Positions 8,097 to 25,986 of a DNA stretch of 64,000 bases are shown here, piece after piece (position 1 is the stretch's first letter; each line of letters begins with the position of its first letter). The translations under genes were made by a program, and so were the position numbers. The notes beneath the pieces were generated by a model. That model ran no database searches. It was given only the letters and a program-made list of their open reading frames with translations, and was not told the origin of the DNA. Source of the stretch: JACDAN01 sp963847235 (GTDB taxonomy: Bacteria > Actinomycetota > Thermoleophilia > Gaiellales > Gaiellaceae); assembly GCA_963847235.1 (NCBI GenBank), contig CAWJYU010000005.1, positions 186,001-250,000 on the forward strand. The letters are read 5' to 3'.

Positions 8097-8404
8097 CAGA
8101 GCTTGATCTCGATGTCGACCCCGGCCGGGAGGTCGAGCCGCATGAGCGAGTCGACCGTCTTCGGCGTGGGGCTGTGGATGTCGATCAGCCGCTTGTGCGT
8201 CCGGATCTCGAAGTGCTCCCGCGAGTCCTTGTCCTTGAACGGGGACCGGATCACGGTGTAGACGTTCTTCTCCGTCGGCAGCGGAACGGGACCGGTGATC
8301 GTCGCGCCGGTGCGCGTCGCCGTCTCGACGATCGATGCCGCCGAGCGGTCGAGTGCCTGATGGTCGTAGCCTTTCAGACGGATTCGGATCTTCGACTGCG
8401 GCAC
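8096..8404 (-). CDS. rpsJ: Small-subunit ribosomal protein S10 (NusE)
   Basis: S10 works in the 30S head and as NusE in antitermination. The 102-residue protein contains KIRIRLKGYDHQALDRSA, GPVPLPTEKNVYTVIRSPF and HKRLIDIHSPTPKTVDSLMR. It starts at a GTG (8404) with a strong AGGAGGG site 12 bases upstream. It follows tuf directly, so the str and S10 operons are probably one transcription unit here. Confidence 0.97.
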   Translation of the reverse strand: MPQSKIRIRLKGYDHQALDRSAASIVETATRTGATITGPVPLPTEKNVYTVIRSPFKDKDSREHFEIRTHKRLIDIHSPTPKTVDSLMRLDLPAGVDIEIKL

Positions 8405-8418
8405 CGGCGCTGACCCTC

Positions 8419-9609
<1,191 letters not shown>

Positions 9610-9668
9610 TCCCTTCCTTCCCTCCTGTGATTCCTCGTTACCTTGTAAGTCTCTAAGACGCGGAGCGT

Positions 9669-11765
9669 TTAACTCGTCCCGGCGTCGACGATTTCGCCGG
9701 CGATCGACTGAGGAACTTCCTCGTATCGCTCGAACTGCATGGTGAACGTGGCCCGGCCCTGCGTCGTCGAGCGCAGGTCGGTCGCGTAGCCGAACATGGC
9801 GGCAAGCGGGACGCGGGCCTTGATGACCTGCGCGTTGCCCCTCGGCTCAAGATTTTCGATGCGGCCCCGGCGTGAGTTGAGATCGCCCATGACGTCGCCG
9901 AGGTACTCCTCGGGGGTGACGACCTCGACGGCCATCACCGGCTCGAGCAGCTTCGGCTTCGCGCGCTTCACGGCCTCCTTGAAGGCCATCGAGCCGGCGA
10001 CCTTGAACGCCATCTCGCTCGAGTCGACGTCGTGGTACGACCCGTCGATGAGCTCGACCCGGATGTCCACGACCGGATAGCCGGCCAGGATCCCGGACTC
10101 CATCGCCTCCTGGATGCCCAGGTCGACGGCCGGAATGTACTCGCGCGGGATCTTGCCGCCGACGATCTTGTCGATGAACTCGTAACCCTCGCCCGGCTCG
10201 GACGGCTCGAGGTTGATGACCGCGTGGCCGAACTGGCCGCGGCCGCCCGTCTGACGGACGAACCTGCCCACGATCTTCTGGACGGGGTTCGAGACCGTCT
10301 CGCGGTAGGCGACCTGCGGGCGGCCGACGTTCGCGTCGACGTTGAACTCGCGGGTGAGGCGGTCGACGATGATCTCGAGGTGCAGCTCGCCCATCCCGGA
10401 GATGAGCGTCTGCCCCGTCTCCTCGTCGCTCTGGACGCGGAAGGTCGGATCCTCCTCGGCGAGCCGCTGCAGCGCGGTCGCGAGCTTGTCCTGGTCGCCC
10501 TTGGTCCTCGGCTCGACGGCGACGGCGATCACCGGGTCCGGGAAGGTCATGGACTCGAGCACGATCGGGGCCGTGTCGGTCGCGAGCGTCTCACCGGTCG
10601 TCGTCTGCTTGAGGCCGACGATCGCGGCGATCTCGCCGGCGCCGATCTCCTGGCGCTCCTCCCGGTGGTTCGCGTGCATCTGGAGGATGCGGCCGATCCG
10701 CTCGGTCTTGTTGTTCGTCGTGTTCACGACGCGGTCGCCGGAGTTGACCTGGCCGGAGTAGACCCGGATGTAGGTCAGCTTCCCGACGTAGGGGTCGGAC
10801 ATGACCTTGAAGGCCAGTGCCGAGAACGGCTCGTCGGTCGCAGGGCGGCGCGAGAGCTCGTGCTCGGTGCGCGGGTCGACGCCGTGGACCGGCGGGACGT
10901 CGAGCGGGCTCGGGAGGAAGTCGATGACGGCGTCGAGGAGCGGCTGCACGCCCTTGTTCTTGAAGGCGGAGCCGAGCAGGACCGGCGTGACCGTGATGTC
11001 GAGCGTCGCGGCGCGGAGCGCGCGGCGCAGCATCTCGGGCGTCACTGCCGCCTCGTCCTCGAGGTAGGTCTCCATCAGCTGCTCGTCGTGGTCGGCGACC
11101 GAGTCGATCAGCTGGTGGTGGTACTCGTTCGCCTGTTCGAGGAGCTCGGCGGGGATCTCGCCGACCTCCATGTTCGTGCCGAGGTCGTCGTTGTAGGTGA
11201 TCGAGCGCATCTCGACGAGGTCGACGACCCCGCGGAAGTGCTCCTCCTGGCCGATCGGCAGCTGCACCGGCACCGGGTGGGCGCCGAGCCGGTCGACCAT
11301 GGACTGCACGGAGGCGAAGAAGTCCGCGCCGGTGCGGTCCATCTTGTTGATGAAGGCGATCCGCGGAACGTGGTACCGGTCGGCCTGCCGCCAGACCGTC
11401 TCGGACTGCGGCTCCACGCCGGCGACCCCGTCGAAGACGGCGATCGCGCCGTCGAGCACGCGCAGGCTGCGCTCCACCTCGACCGTAAAGTCCACGTGTC
11501 CGGGCGTATCGATGATGTTGATGCGGAAATCGCGCCAAAACGCCGTCGTGGCAGCCGACGTGATCGTGATCCCGCGCTCCTGCTCCTGCGCCATCCAGTC
11601 CATCGTCGCGGCGCCCTCGTGCACCTCGCCCGTCTTGTGAATGCGGCCGGTGTAGTAGAGGATCCGCTCGGTCGTCGTGGTCTTGCCCGCGTCGATGTGG
11701 GCCATGATCCCGATGTTCCGGACCTTCTCGAGCGTGGCGGGAGCCTTCGTTGCAGGGGTCGCCAT
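9669..11765 (-). CDS. fusA: Elongation factor G
   Basis: EF-G catalyses translocation. The GTPase motifs are AHIDAGKTTTTERI near residue 25, DTPGHVDF and NKMDRTGADF; domain IV contains GGRGQFGHAVI, and the C-terminal domain has DLNSRRGRIENLEPRG. I start it at the ATG at 11765 (698 residues), five bases after the rpsG stop; an in-frame GTG four codons upstream overlaps rpsG and is less likely. Confidence 0.97.
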   Translation of the reverse strand: MATPATKAPATLEKVRNIGIMAHIDAGKTTTTERILYYTGRIHKTGEVHEGAATMDWMAQEQERGITITSAATTAFWRDFRINIIDTPGHVDFTVEVERSLRVLDGAIAVFDGVAGVEPQSETVWRQADRYHVPRIAFINKMDRTGADFFASVQSMVDRLGAHPVPVQLPIGQEEHFRGVVDLVEMRSITYNDDLGTNMEVGEIPAELLEQANEYHHQLIDSVADHDEQLMETYLEDEAAVTPEMLRRALRAATLDITVTPVLLGSAFKNKGVQPLLDAVIDFLPSPLDVPPVHGVDPRTEHELSRRPATDEPFSALAFKVMSDPYVGKLTYIRVYSGQVNSGDRVVNTTNNKTERIGRILQMHANHREERQEIGAGEIAAIVGLKQTTTGETLATDTAPIVLESMTFPDPVIAVAVEPRTKGDQDKLATALQRLAEEDPTFRVQSDEETGQTLISGMGELHLEIIVDRLTREFNVDANVGRPQVAYRETVSNPVQKIVGRFVRQTGGRGQFGHAVINLEPSEPGEGYEFIDKIVGGKIPREYIPAVDLGIQEAMESGILAGYPVVDIRVELIDGSYHDVDSSEMAFKVAGSMAFKEAVKRAKPKLLEPVMAVEVVTPEEYLGDVMGDLNSRRGRIENLEPRGNAQVIKARVPLAAMFGYATDLRSTTQGRATFTMQFERYEEVPQSIAGEIVDAGTS

Positions 11766-11770
11766 CGCGC

Positions 11771-12241
11771 CTACCACCTGTAGTGGGCGAAGGCCTTGTT
11801 GGCCTGCGCCATCCGGTAGAGGTCGTCCTTGCGCTTGAAGGCGCCGCCCTGCTGCTCGGTCGCGTCGAGGAGCTCGCCGGCGAGCTTCGCCGCCATGCCC
11901 TTCTCCCGCCGGTCGCGCGAGTACGTCACGAGCCAGCGGAGCGCGAGCGTACGGGCGCGGCGCGCCGGAACCTCGACGGGAACCTGGTAGTTCGCCCCGC
12001 CGACGCGGCGCGAGCGGGTCTCGAGCACCGGAGTCACGGACTTGACCGCGGCCTCGAGCACCTCGACGGGCTGCTTCCCCGACCGCTCGGCCGCGATCGC
12101 GAGTGCGTCGTAGACGATCTTCTCGGCGGTGCCCTTCTTGCCGTCGAGCATCACCTTGTTGGTCAGCTGGCTCACGAGGCGCGAGCTGTACACGGGGTCC
12201 GGCGAGAGCTCGCGGACCTGGATCTCGGCACGGCGCGGCAC
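11771..12241 (-). CDS. rpsG: Small-subunit ribosomal protein S7
   Basis: S7 nucleates the 30S head and represses the str operon in E. coli. The product is the standard 156 residues: MPRRAEIQVRELSPDPVY, VETRSRRVGGANYQVPVEV-like central strand (here LETRSRRVGGANYQVPVEV) and C-terminal FAHYRW. It starts at a GTG (12241) sharing one base with the rpsL TAG. Confidence 0.97.
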   Translation of the reverse strand: MPRRAEIQVRELSPDPVYSSRLVSQLTNKVMLDGKKGTAEKIVYDALAIAAERSGKQPVEVLEAAVKSVTPVLETRSRRVGGANYQVPVEVPARRARTLALRWLVTYSRDRREKGMAAKLAGELLDATEQQGGAFKRKDDLYRMAQANKAFAHYRW

Positions 12242-12612
12242 TACGAGCCCTTCTTGGCGCCGTACTTGGAGCGGCCCTGCTTGCGGTCGGAGACGCCGGC
12301 CGTGTCCAACGCCGCGCGGATGACCTTGTACCGGATGCCCGGCAGGTCCTTGACGCGGCCGCCGCGGATCAGCACGACGGAGTGCTCCTGAAGATTGTGT
12401 CCCTCGCCCGGGATGTAGGTCGTGACCTCCATGCCGTTCGTCAGCCGGACGCGGGCGACCTTGCGCAGAGCCGAGTTCGGCTTCTTGGGCGTGGTCGTGT
12501 ACACGCGCGTGCACACACCCCGCTTCTGCGGGGCGCCACGGAGGGCAGGGGTCTTGGTCTTCGACTTGGGCTTGACCCGGCCCTTGCGCACAAGCTGATT
12601 GACGGTGGGCAT
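12241..12612 (-). CDS. rpsL: Small-subunit ribosomal protein S12
   Basis: S12 guards decoding accuracy. The 123-residue protein begins MPTVNQLVRKGR and has the streptomycin loops TTTPKKPNSALRKVARVRL and GGRVKDLPGIRYKVIRA with the sensitive-type lysines (K43 and K88 equivalents). The ATG at 12612 has GAAGGGA upstream. First gene of the str operon. Confidence 0.97.
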   Translation of the reverse strand: MPTVNQLVRKGRVKPKSKTKTPALRGAPQKRGVCTRVYTTTPKKPNSALRKVARVRLTNGMEVTTYIPGEGHNLQEHSVVLIRGGRVKDLPGIRYKVIRAALDTAGVSDRKQGRSKYGAKKGS

Positions 12613-12684
12613 TCGATCCCTTCGAGGACTTCCTGACAGGACAAAGGTTGGCCGGGCATGCCGCCCTACCAACCAAGCGGGGGC

Positions 12685-12713
12685 ATGGTAGCGAAGGCGG
12701 GATAGGCCGTCAA
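12685..12713 (-). promoter_or_regulatory. Probable sigma-70 type promoter of the str-S10-spc operon
   Basis: On the minus strand TTGACG (12713-12708) is followed after exactly 17 bases by TACCAT (12690-12685). It lies about 73 bases before the rpsL start, giving a leader of roughly 65 bases. The region is divergent with the diguanylate cyclase gene on the plus strand, for which I see no convincing promoter. Confidence 0.65.
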
Positions 12714-12881
12714 ACGCTTGAAATGGCGGAAAACACCCCTTCCGGACGGATCGTTTCCACGTTTGGACCCATGGCGTGATCGCGAAAAGGAAACTACAGT
12801 GAGCCTGGGCCGGGACTCAGGCAAGCGGCGGCCTGAAAGCGGGATGAAGAGAGCGAAACGAACGAGATCGGGCGTGCTCCC

Positions 12882-14072
12882 GTGAGCGACGCCGTTGGCT
12901 GGCCCATCTTCGCCGGCGTACTGGTCGTGCTCGCGCTCGCCTTGCTCGTGCTGCTGCTGCGTGAGCGGCGAGCCGCGGATCAGCGCTTCATGAAGGCGAT
13001 GGAAGAGCTGACGAGCCGGATGGACGGGATGATGAAAGAGCTCCACTCGGCGGTCGACCGGGCGAGTGCCGACGAGCGCCGCGGCCGGATCCTGGGCGAG
13101 CTCGGTGGGACGATCGACCTCGACGAGGTGTTGACGCGCGTGCTCGAGGCGGCGGGCGCGATCCGCGGCGTCGACGCGGCTCTCGTCCTGCTCCCAGGGC
13201 CCGCCGGCGAGAAGCCGATCGTGGCGACGGTAGGGCTATCGGCCGAGGAAGCCGAGCTCCAAGCGGTTACGGGACCGCCGGACGGCCGTGAGGCGGGGTC
13301 GATGAAGATCTCCTCCGAGTATCCGGCCGGCGCCGAGATCGACGACGGCGACCGGATCCGTCACGGGCTCGCGGTTCCAATCCCCGGCGAGACCGGGCCG
13401 ATCGGGTTCATGTCTGTGTTCAGCCGCTCCGCGGCGCGTGCGTTTGCCGACGGCGACCGCCAGTCGCTCGAGGAGCTGGCCGAGCGGGCCGGGCGTGCGA
13501 TCGATAATGCGCGCCGCTTCCGCGAGGCGCGCCAGCTCGCCGACCTCGACGCGCTGACCGGCCTCCACAACCGGCGCTACTTCCACGAGACGCTTGGCCG
13601 CGAGGTCGCGCGGGCCCACCGGTACGGCCGGCGCCTCGCGCTCGTCGTCTTCGACCTCGACGGCTTCAAGGCGATCAACGACCGGATCGGCCACCTCGCC
13701 GGCGATGCGGTGCTGGCCGAGGTCGCGGAGCGCGTGCGGTCCGTCGTGCGCTCGGCGGACATCGCCTGCCGTGTCGGCGGCGACGAGTTCGGGATCATCC
13801 TCCCGGAGTCGACGCTCGGCGACGCGGAGCAGCTCTCGCGGCGGATGCAACAGGCAGTGGCATCCCGCCCGATCGGCGACGTCGGCCGGCTGCGCCTCTC
13901 CGCGGGTGTCGCGGAGCTCCGCCCGGAGGACGACGGGGAGACGCTCTTCAAGCGCGCCGACGACGCGCTCTACCAGGCGAAAGAGAACGGAAAGGCGGAC
14001 GTCGTCGCCGCTTCCACTCCGCCGCGCGATCCGACCGATGGCAACGCCGCGGGCGGGCGGGCCGCCGTCTAA
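12882..14072 (+). CDS. Membrane-anchored GAF-like diguanylate cyclase
   Basis: Predicted to make cyclic di-GMP. A single membrane segment (residues 5-27, FAGVLVVLALALLVLLL) is followed by a short helical linker, a GAF-like sensory domain (about 60-200) and a GGDEF domain (about 225-385). The active site is a canonical GGDEF. An inhibitory I-site RSAD lies five residues before it, and DLDGFKAINDRIGH is the metal and base-binding region. It starts at a GTG (12882). It stands alone, divergent from rpsL and convergent with rpoC. The GAF signal is unknown. Confidence 0.88.
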   Translation: MSDAVGWPIFAGVLVVLALALLVLLLRERRAADQRFMKAMEELTSRMDGMMKELHSAVDRASADERRGRILGELGGTIDLDEVLTRVLEAAGAIRGVDAALVLLPGPAGEKPIVATVGLSAEEAELQAVTGPPDGREAGSMKISSEYPAGAEIDDGDRIRHGLAVPIPGETGPIGFMSVFSRSAARAFADGDRQSLEELAERAGRAIDNARRFREARQLADLDALTGLHNRRYFHETLGREVARAHRYGRRLALVVFDLDGFKAINDRIGHLAGDAVLAEVAERVRSVVRSADIACRVGGDEFGIILPESTLGDAEQLSRRMQQAVASRPIGDVGRLRLSAGVAELRPEDDGETLFKRADDALYQAKENGKADVVAASTPPRDPTDGNAAGGRAAV

Positions 14073-14216
14073 CGGCGAAGGGACATGTCCGCCGGACATG
14101 TCCTGTTTTCGAGATCCGCCCACAGCCGCTCCCGCCCAACCGCGCCCCCGCAAGCCGCGCGGACGCGTCCCCTCGGCCCGCGTCCTGGTGCCAGGCACCA
14201 AGGCGTGGCCCGAAAC

Positions 14217-14247
14217 GACGACGGGCGCCACGCGGGCGCCCGTCGTT
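14217..14247 (-). terminator. Second (duplicated) hairpin terminator downstream of rpoC
   Basis: The GC-rich inverted repeat ACGACGGGCGCC ... GGCGCCCGTCGT with a short loop lies in the outer copy of the duplicated block. It could also serve the plus-strand diguanylate cyclase gene, which ends at 14072, because the stem is symmetric. Confidence 0.5.
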
Positions 14248-14455
14248 CAGTTCAGCTCGGAACCCGCTCTACGCGGTGTCGTCGTCCAGCGGTGACTTGA
14301 CCTCCGGGATCTCAGTAGCGGACATGTCCGCCGGACATGTCCCGTTTTCGAGATCCGCCCACAGCCGCTCCCGCCCAACCGCGCCCCCGCAAGCCGTGCG
14401 GACGCGTCCCCTCGGCCCGCGTCCTGGTGCCAGGCACCAAGGCGTGGCCCGAAAC

Positions 14456-14486
14456 GACGACGGGCGCCATGCGGGCGCCCGTCGTT
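14456..14486 (-). terminator. Hairpin terminator just after rpoC
   Basis: A strong GC stem (ACGACGGGCGCC paired with GGCGCCCGTCGT) starts about 22 bases after the rpoC stop codon on the minus strand. The loop base differs from that in the outer copy (CATGC versus CACGC). There is only a weak T-rich tail, as is common in GC-rich actinobacteria. Confidence 0.6.
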
Positions 14487-14507
14487 CAGTTCAGCTCGGA
14501 ACCCGCT

Positions 14508-19106
<4,599 letters not shown>

Positions 19107-19171
19107 ATGTTCTCCCTATTCCTCTCCGTACATATGCAAATGGCAATCACTCTAGGAGCCGTAGGCTTTCG

Positions 19172-22804
<3,633 letters not shown>

Positions 22805-22877
22805 CTATGAAGCCTCCCTTGAAAACGGCTCGAGGTGATGGAAATTACAGGCGGACGGTAGACGGCCGGAACCGGCC

Positions 22878-22907
22878 AGCATACCGAAACAGGACATGCC
22901 TGCGCAA
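22878..22907 (-). promoter_or_regulatory. Possible rpoBC promoter
   Basis: On the minus strand TTGCGC (22907-22902), an 18-base spacer and TATGCT (22883-22878) lie about 75 bases before the rpoB start. The 300-base region 22805-23109 otherwise has no gene. It separates rpoB from rplL and overlaps the upstream part of the small plus-strand gene. Sequence match only. Confidence 0.4.
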
Positions 22908-23109
22908 GGGCCGGGCAGCCCTTGGCGCAGTCGGGGCAGTGTAGCAACGAGCGGAAGGGTGGTGCAGGGCTCGTCTGCAGCGGCGTTTCCTCGCAAAATG
23001 CGACCATCGCCCGCTTCCGAGGCCTCCCTTACGGCCATCTTGCGGCGCAGGCGTCAAGATCAACGACACCGTCGACGTGGAGCGATCAAGGCGATTCTCG
23101 GAGGAGACG

Positions 23110-23343
23110 ATGAAGAGGAAGAGGATCAGTAAAGAACGACTCGAGAGGATTGAGCGGCAGGTCCTGAGCAACCCAAACAGCGTGCGCCTCCACACGCTGC
23201 TCGAGCGAGCGTGGGAGGACCTGAGGGCCCGAGGAGAGGTCGAAGGGCCCGCCCCCGCCCCCGGCAAGAGCGGCAACCTGCTCCGCGACATGTTGTTGCG
23301 CAACGAGGCGCGCCGCCGTGGCGACGCGCCCCAAGCACAATAG
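23110..23343 (+). CDS. Small helical basic protein, no family recognised
   Basis: A 77-codon ORF on the plus strand, opposite to the flanking operons. It starts at an ATG with GGAGGAGACG directly in front. The product opens MKRKRISKERLERIERQVL, contains SVRLHTLLERAWEDLRARG and ends RRRGDAPQAQ; it is strongly helical and basic, with no membrane segment. Its stop lies seven bases from the rplL stop, so the two genes converge. The good ribosome site and clean placement in the gap between rplL and rpoB argue that it is real. Confidence 0.55.
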   Translation: MKRKRISKERLERIERQVLSNPNSVRLHTLLERAWEDLRARGEVEGPAPAPGKSGNLLRDMLLRNEARRRGDAPQAQ

Positions 23344-23349
23344 TTCGAG

Positions 23350-23742
23350 CTACTTGACCTCGACCTCGGCGCCGACCTCTTCGAGCTGCGCCTTGATCGT
23401 GTCGGCCTCGTCCTGAGGCACGCCCTCCTTGACCGGGTTCGGCGCACCGTCGACGAGGTCCTTGGCCTCCTTCAGGCCCAGGCTCGTGAGAGCGCGGACG
23501 ACCTTGATCACCTGGATCTTCTGGCCGCCGGCCTTCGTGAGGATGACGTCGAACTCCGTCTTCTCCTCGGCCGCTGCGCCGTCGCCTCCGCCGCCCGCAG
23601 CCGCGGGAGCGGCAACGGCCATCGGAGCCGCGGCGGTGACGCCCCACTCCTCCTCCAGCTTGTTCTTCAGCTCGACGAGCTCGAGGACGGTCATCCCGCC
23701 CAGCTGCTCGACGACCTTGTCGGTGTCGGTCTTCGTTGCCAT
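23350..23742 (-). CDS. rplL: Ribosomal stalk protein L7/L12
   Basis: Forms the factor-recruiting stalk with L10. The 130-residue protein has the N-terminal dimerisation helices (MTVLELVELKNKLEEEWGV), an Ala/Gly-rich hinge at about 40-58 and the C-terminal domain EKTEFDVILTKAGGQKIQVI ... GLKEAKDLVDGAP. Its ATG overlaps the rplJ TAA (TAATG). Confidence 0.97.
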   Translation of the reverse strand: MATKTDTDKVVEQLGGMTVLELVELKNKLEEEWGVTAAAPMAVAAPAAAGGGGDGAAAEEKTEFDVILTKAGGQKIQVIKVVRALTSLGLKEAKDLVDGAPNPVKEGVPQDEADTIKAQLEEVGAEVEVK

Positions 23743-24515
23743 TACTCCTCCTGTGCTTCTTCGGTGGTTTCTTCGGTCTCTTCCGCGGGTGCGTCCTCGG
23801 GCGAAGCGGCCTCAGCCGCCGGCGCCTCCGGTGTCACTTCCTCGGCGGGAGCTTCGTCCGCCTCGGCTTCCGGTGCGGGCTGGGCTTCTGTTCGCTCGGG
23901 CTGAGCCTCCGCCTCGGGCTGGGCCTCCGCCTCGGGCTGAGCCTCCGCCTCGGGCTGAGCCTCCGCCTGAGGCTCGGGCACTGTCTCGCCCTGCTCCTCG
24001 AGCTGCTTGATGCGCGCGTCGAGGACGTTCACCAGGTCGCGGAGCGGCGCGGTGAACAGTCCGACGACCGCGATGAGCGGGCCCGCGACGGCGCTGACGA
24101 GCTGCGCTTGCAGCACGTCGGTCGGCGGGAGCGTCGCGAGGTTCTTGACCTCTTCCTCTCCGATCGTCGATCCCGCCAGGATGCCTCCGCGAATCTGGAG
24201 CACCTTCGTCTCGCGGGCCGCGTTGCTCAGCGCCTTGGCGACGGCGACGGGATCGCCGTCCGCCTCCAGGAACGCGATGGCCGTCGGACCTTCCAACAGC
24301 GTGAGCAGCGCGTCCGCCCCGGCCTCCTCGGCCGCGCGGCGGGTCAGCGTGTTCTTGACGACCTGGAAGCGGGCGCCGTGCTCGAGCAGCTCGCCCCGCA
24401 GCTTGTCGATGTCCGTGACCGTGAGACCGCGGTAGTCCGCCACGATCAGGGTCTCGGTGTTCTTGAGCCGGTCGCTCAACTCGGCGACCAGGCGTTCCTT
24501 GTCTGCTTTCTGCAT
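23742..24515 (-). CDS. rplJ: Ribosomal protein L10 with a repeat-containing acidic tail
   Basis: L10 anchors the L7/L12 stalk to 23S rRNA. Residues 1-175 are standard L10 (VADYRGLTVTDIDKLRGELL, ARFQVVKNTLTRRA, then the stalk-binding helix). About 80 more residues follow, rich in Glu, Ala and Pro, with four EAQPEA-type units encoded by an 18-bp tandem repeat at 23898-23969. Total 257 against about 165-180 normally. The start ATG has GAGGAGGTGA in front. Confidence 0.95.
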   Translation of the reverse strand: MQKADKERLVAELSDRLKNTETLIVADYRGLTVTDIDKLRGELLEHGARFQVVKNTLTRRAAEEAGADALLTLLEGPTAIAFLEADGDPVAVAKALSNAARETKVLQIRGGILAGSTIGEEEVKNLATLPPTDVLQAQLVSAVAGPLIAVVGLFTAPLRDLVNVLDARIKQLEEQGETVPEPQAEAQPEAEAQPEAEAQPEAEAQPERTEAQPAPEAEADEAPAEEVTPEAPAAEAASPEDAPAEETEETTEEAQEE

Positions 24516-24655
24516 CGAATCACCTCCTCGAACGAATCAGGCCCGCCGTACAGGCGGGCCCGAGCAGAGGCAGGTGACTGCCACTCTCTCGGCCGCGCCT
24601 CGGCTGGACTTCTGCTCCCGAAGGAGCCGCCAACTGTCTCTGGCGACGGGCGGTT
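24516..24655 (-). ncRNA. Candidate L10 leader RNA of the rplJL operon
   Basis: The 140 bases between rplA and rplJ fold, on the minus strand, into at least three parts: CCGCCCGTCGCCAG pairing with later GGCGG, GGCTCCTTCGGGAGC as a stable hairpin, and GGCCCGCC-TGTAC-GGCGGGCC just before the ribosome site. A leader at this position bound by L10(L12)4 is the known control of rplJL in many bacteria. I assign it by position and structure, not by a covariance search. Confidence 0.6.
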
Positions 24656-25397
24656 TTACGCGGTAACAGGCTCGGCCTGCTCCTCCTCCAACTCTTCGAC
24701 AATTCCTCTGGTGCGCGAGGGATCGACGTGGATCCCCGGGCCCATCGTGCTCGTCAGCGTGATCCGGTGGATGTACCGGCCCTTCGCGGCCGACGGCTTC
24801 GCGCGGTTGATCTCCTCGATCAGCGCCGCGTAGTTCTCGAGCAGCGTCTTCTCGTCCATGCTCCGCTTGCCGATCGCGACATGGACGTTGGCGCCGCGGT
24901 CGGTGCGGTACTCGAGCTTGCCGGCCTTCGACTCGGTGACCGCCTTCGCGATGTCGAACGTGACCGTGCCGGTCTTCGGGTTCGGCATCTTCCCGCGCGG
25001 CCCGAGGATGCGGCCGAGCTTGCCGACGTTGCCCATCTGGTCCGGTGTCGCGATCGCGACGTCGAAGTCGTCGAAGCCCTCCTCGATCTGCTTCGCGAGG
25101 TCGGCGCTGCCGACGACGTCGGCGCCGGCCTCCTGCGCCTCCTTCGCCTTGTCGCCCTCGGCGAAGACGGCGACGCGCGTGTCGCGGCCCGTTCCGTGCG
25201 GGAGCATCAGGGTTCCGCGGAGCTGCTGGTCGGCGTGGCGCACGTTGAGCCCGAGGTTGAAGTGCACCTCGACGGTCTCGTCGAACTTGCGCTCCGGCCA
25301 CGCCTTCAGCATCCGGACGGCCTGCGCCGGGCTGTAGAGCTCCTCGCGGTCGATCTCCGCGCGGGCGTTGCGGTAGTTCTTCCCGTGCTGGGCTCAC
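24656..25397 (-). CDS. rplA: Large-subunit ribosomal protein L1, start obscured by a probable one-base insertion
   Basis: L1 forms the mobile stalk at the E site and can repress its own operon. The body is clear: FDETVEVHFNLGLNVRHADQ, ILGPRGKMPNPKTGTVTFDI and the C-terminal ITLTSTMGPGIHVDPS. The conserved N-terminus (HGKNYRNARAEIDREELYSP) lies in frame upstream of the first ATG (25312), but no start codon precedes it before the rplK stop. Removing one C from the run at about 25390 lets the GTG at 25397 start the protein (MSQHGKNYR...) with the GTGA overlap usual in this operon, giving 246 residues. Confidence 0.9.
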
Positions 25398-25819
25398 GGA
25401 GCCACGTCCACGCCCATGGAGCGGGCGGTGCCGGCGATGATCTTCGCGGCCTGATCGATGTCACGGGCGTTCAGGTCGGGCATCTTCGCCTCGGCGATCT
25501 GGCGGACCTGGTCCCGGGTCAGCCGGCCGACCTTCTCCCGGTTCGGCTCACCGGAGCCCTTGTCGAGCCGCAGCGCCTCCTTGATCAGGACGGCGGCCGG
25601 CGGCGTCTTGGTGATGAAGTCGAACGAGCGGTCCTCGTAGACCGTGATCTCGACCGGGATGATCCGGCCGTTCTCCTGCTGCGTCTGGGCGTTGAACGCC
25701 TTGCAGAACTCCATGATGTTGACGCCGTGCTGCCCGAGCGCAGGGCCGACCGGCGGCGCAGGGTTCGCCTGCCCGCCCGGGATCTGCAGCTTGATGAGTG
25801 TCAGAACTTTCTTGGCCAT
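25394..25819 (-). CDS. rplK: Large-subunit ribosomal protein L11
   Basis: L11 builds the GTPase-associated centre and the thiostrepton site. The 141-residue protein has LKLQIPGGQANPAPPVGPAL-type opening (here IKLQIPGGQANPAPPVGPAL), GVNIMEFCKAFNAQTQ and the RNA-binding C-terminus with GTARSMGVDV. The ATG at 25819 overlaps the TGA of the preceding 55-codon ORF. Confidence 0.96.
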   Translation of the reverse strand: MAKKVLTLIKLQIPGGQANPAPPVGPALGQHGVNIMEFCKAFNAQTQQENGRIIPVEITVYEDRSFDFITKTPPAAVLIKEALRLDKGSGEPNREKVGRLTRDQVRQIAEAKMPDLNARDIDQAAKIIAGTARSMGVDVAP

Positions 25820-25986
25820 CAACGATCACCGTCCGTCCAGGTCGTGCTCGCTGGCCGTGAAAAGCAAGCCAGGCTAGGACGCAGGGAGCGTTCGTAGCCG
25901 CAGGCTACGGGCGCGACTGAGGACGACGCATGGCGCGGCTTTGCAGCGCGCCAGCGAGTGCGAGATGGGCGGATGGTGGTCGTCAT
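25819..25986 (-). CDS. Unrecognised 55-codon ORF embedded in a structured repeat, between nusG and rplK
   Basis: This ORF has the same length and frame as the one at 1891-2058. Its ATG immediately follows the nusG TAG, and its TGA shares a base with the rplK ATG. The product opens MTTTIRPSRTRW, has SSSVAPVACGYERSLRP and ends TDGDR. The central conservation includes third codon positions, which suggests that the nucleic acid is conserved as well as, or instead of, the peptide. No homologue is known to me. Translational coupling of nusG to rplK is a plain possibility. Confidence 0.5.
   Translation of the reverse strand: MTTTIRPSRTRWRAAKPRHASSSVAPVACGYERSLRPSLACFSRPASTTWTDGDR
25847..25958. repeat. 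112-nt hairpin repeat, copy 2 (nusG/rplK junction)
   Basis: The ends pair as CTCGCTGGC with GCCAGCGAG (nine pairs), different from copy 1 but equally complementary. AAAGC/GCTTT and the apical stem GCGTTCGTAGCC with GGCTACGGGCGC are shared, the apical loop being GCA in place of GGA. The middle stem is weaker, with one mismatch (AGCCAGGC against GCATGGC). The orientation relative to the operon is the same as for copy 1, and the length is identical. Confidence 0.8.

Noticed and set aside
23898..23969. Short regular repeats that could suggest a CRISPR-like array
   Set aside because: Four 18-bp units without spacers, in frame inside rplJ, encoding EAQPEA repeats of the L10 tail. No CRISPR array was seen anywhere in the window.
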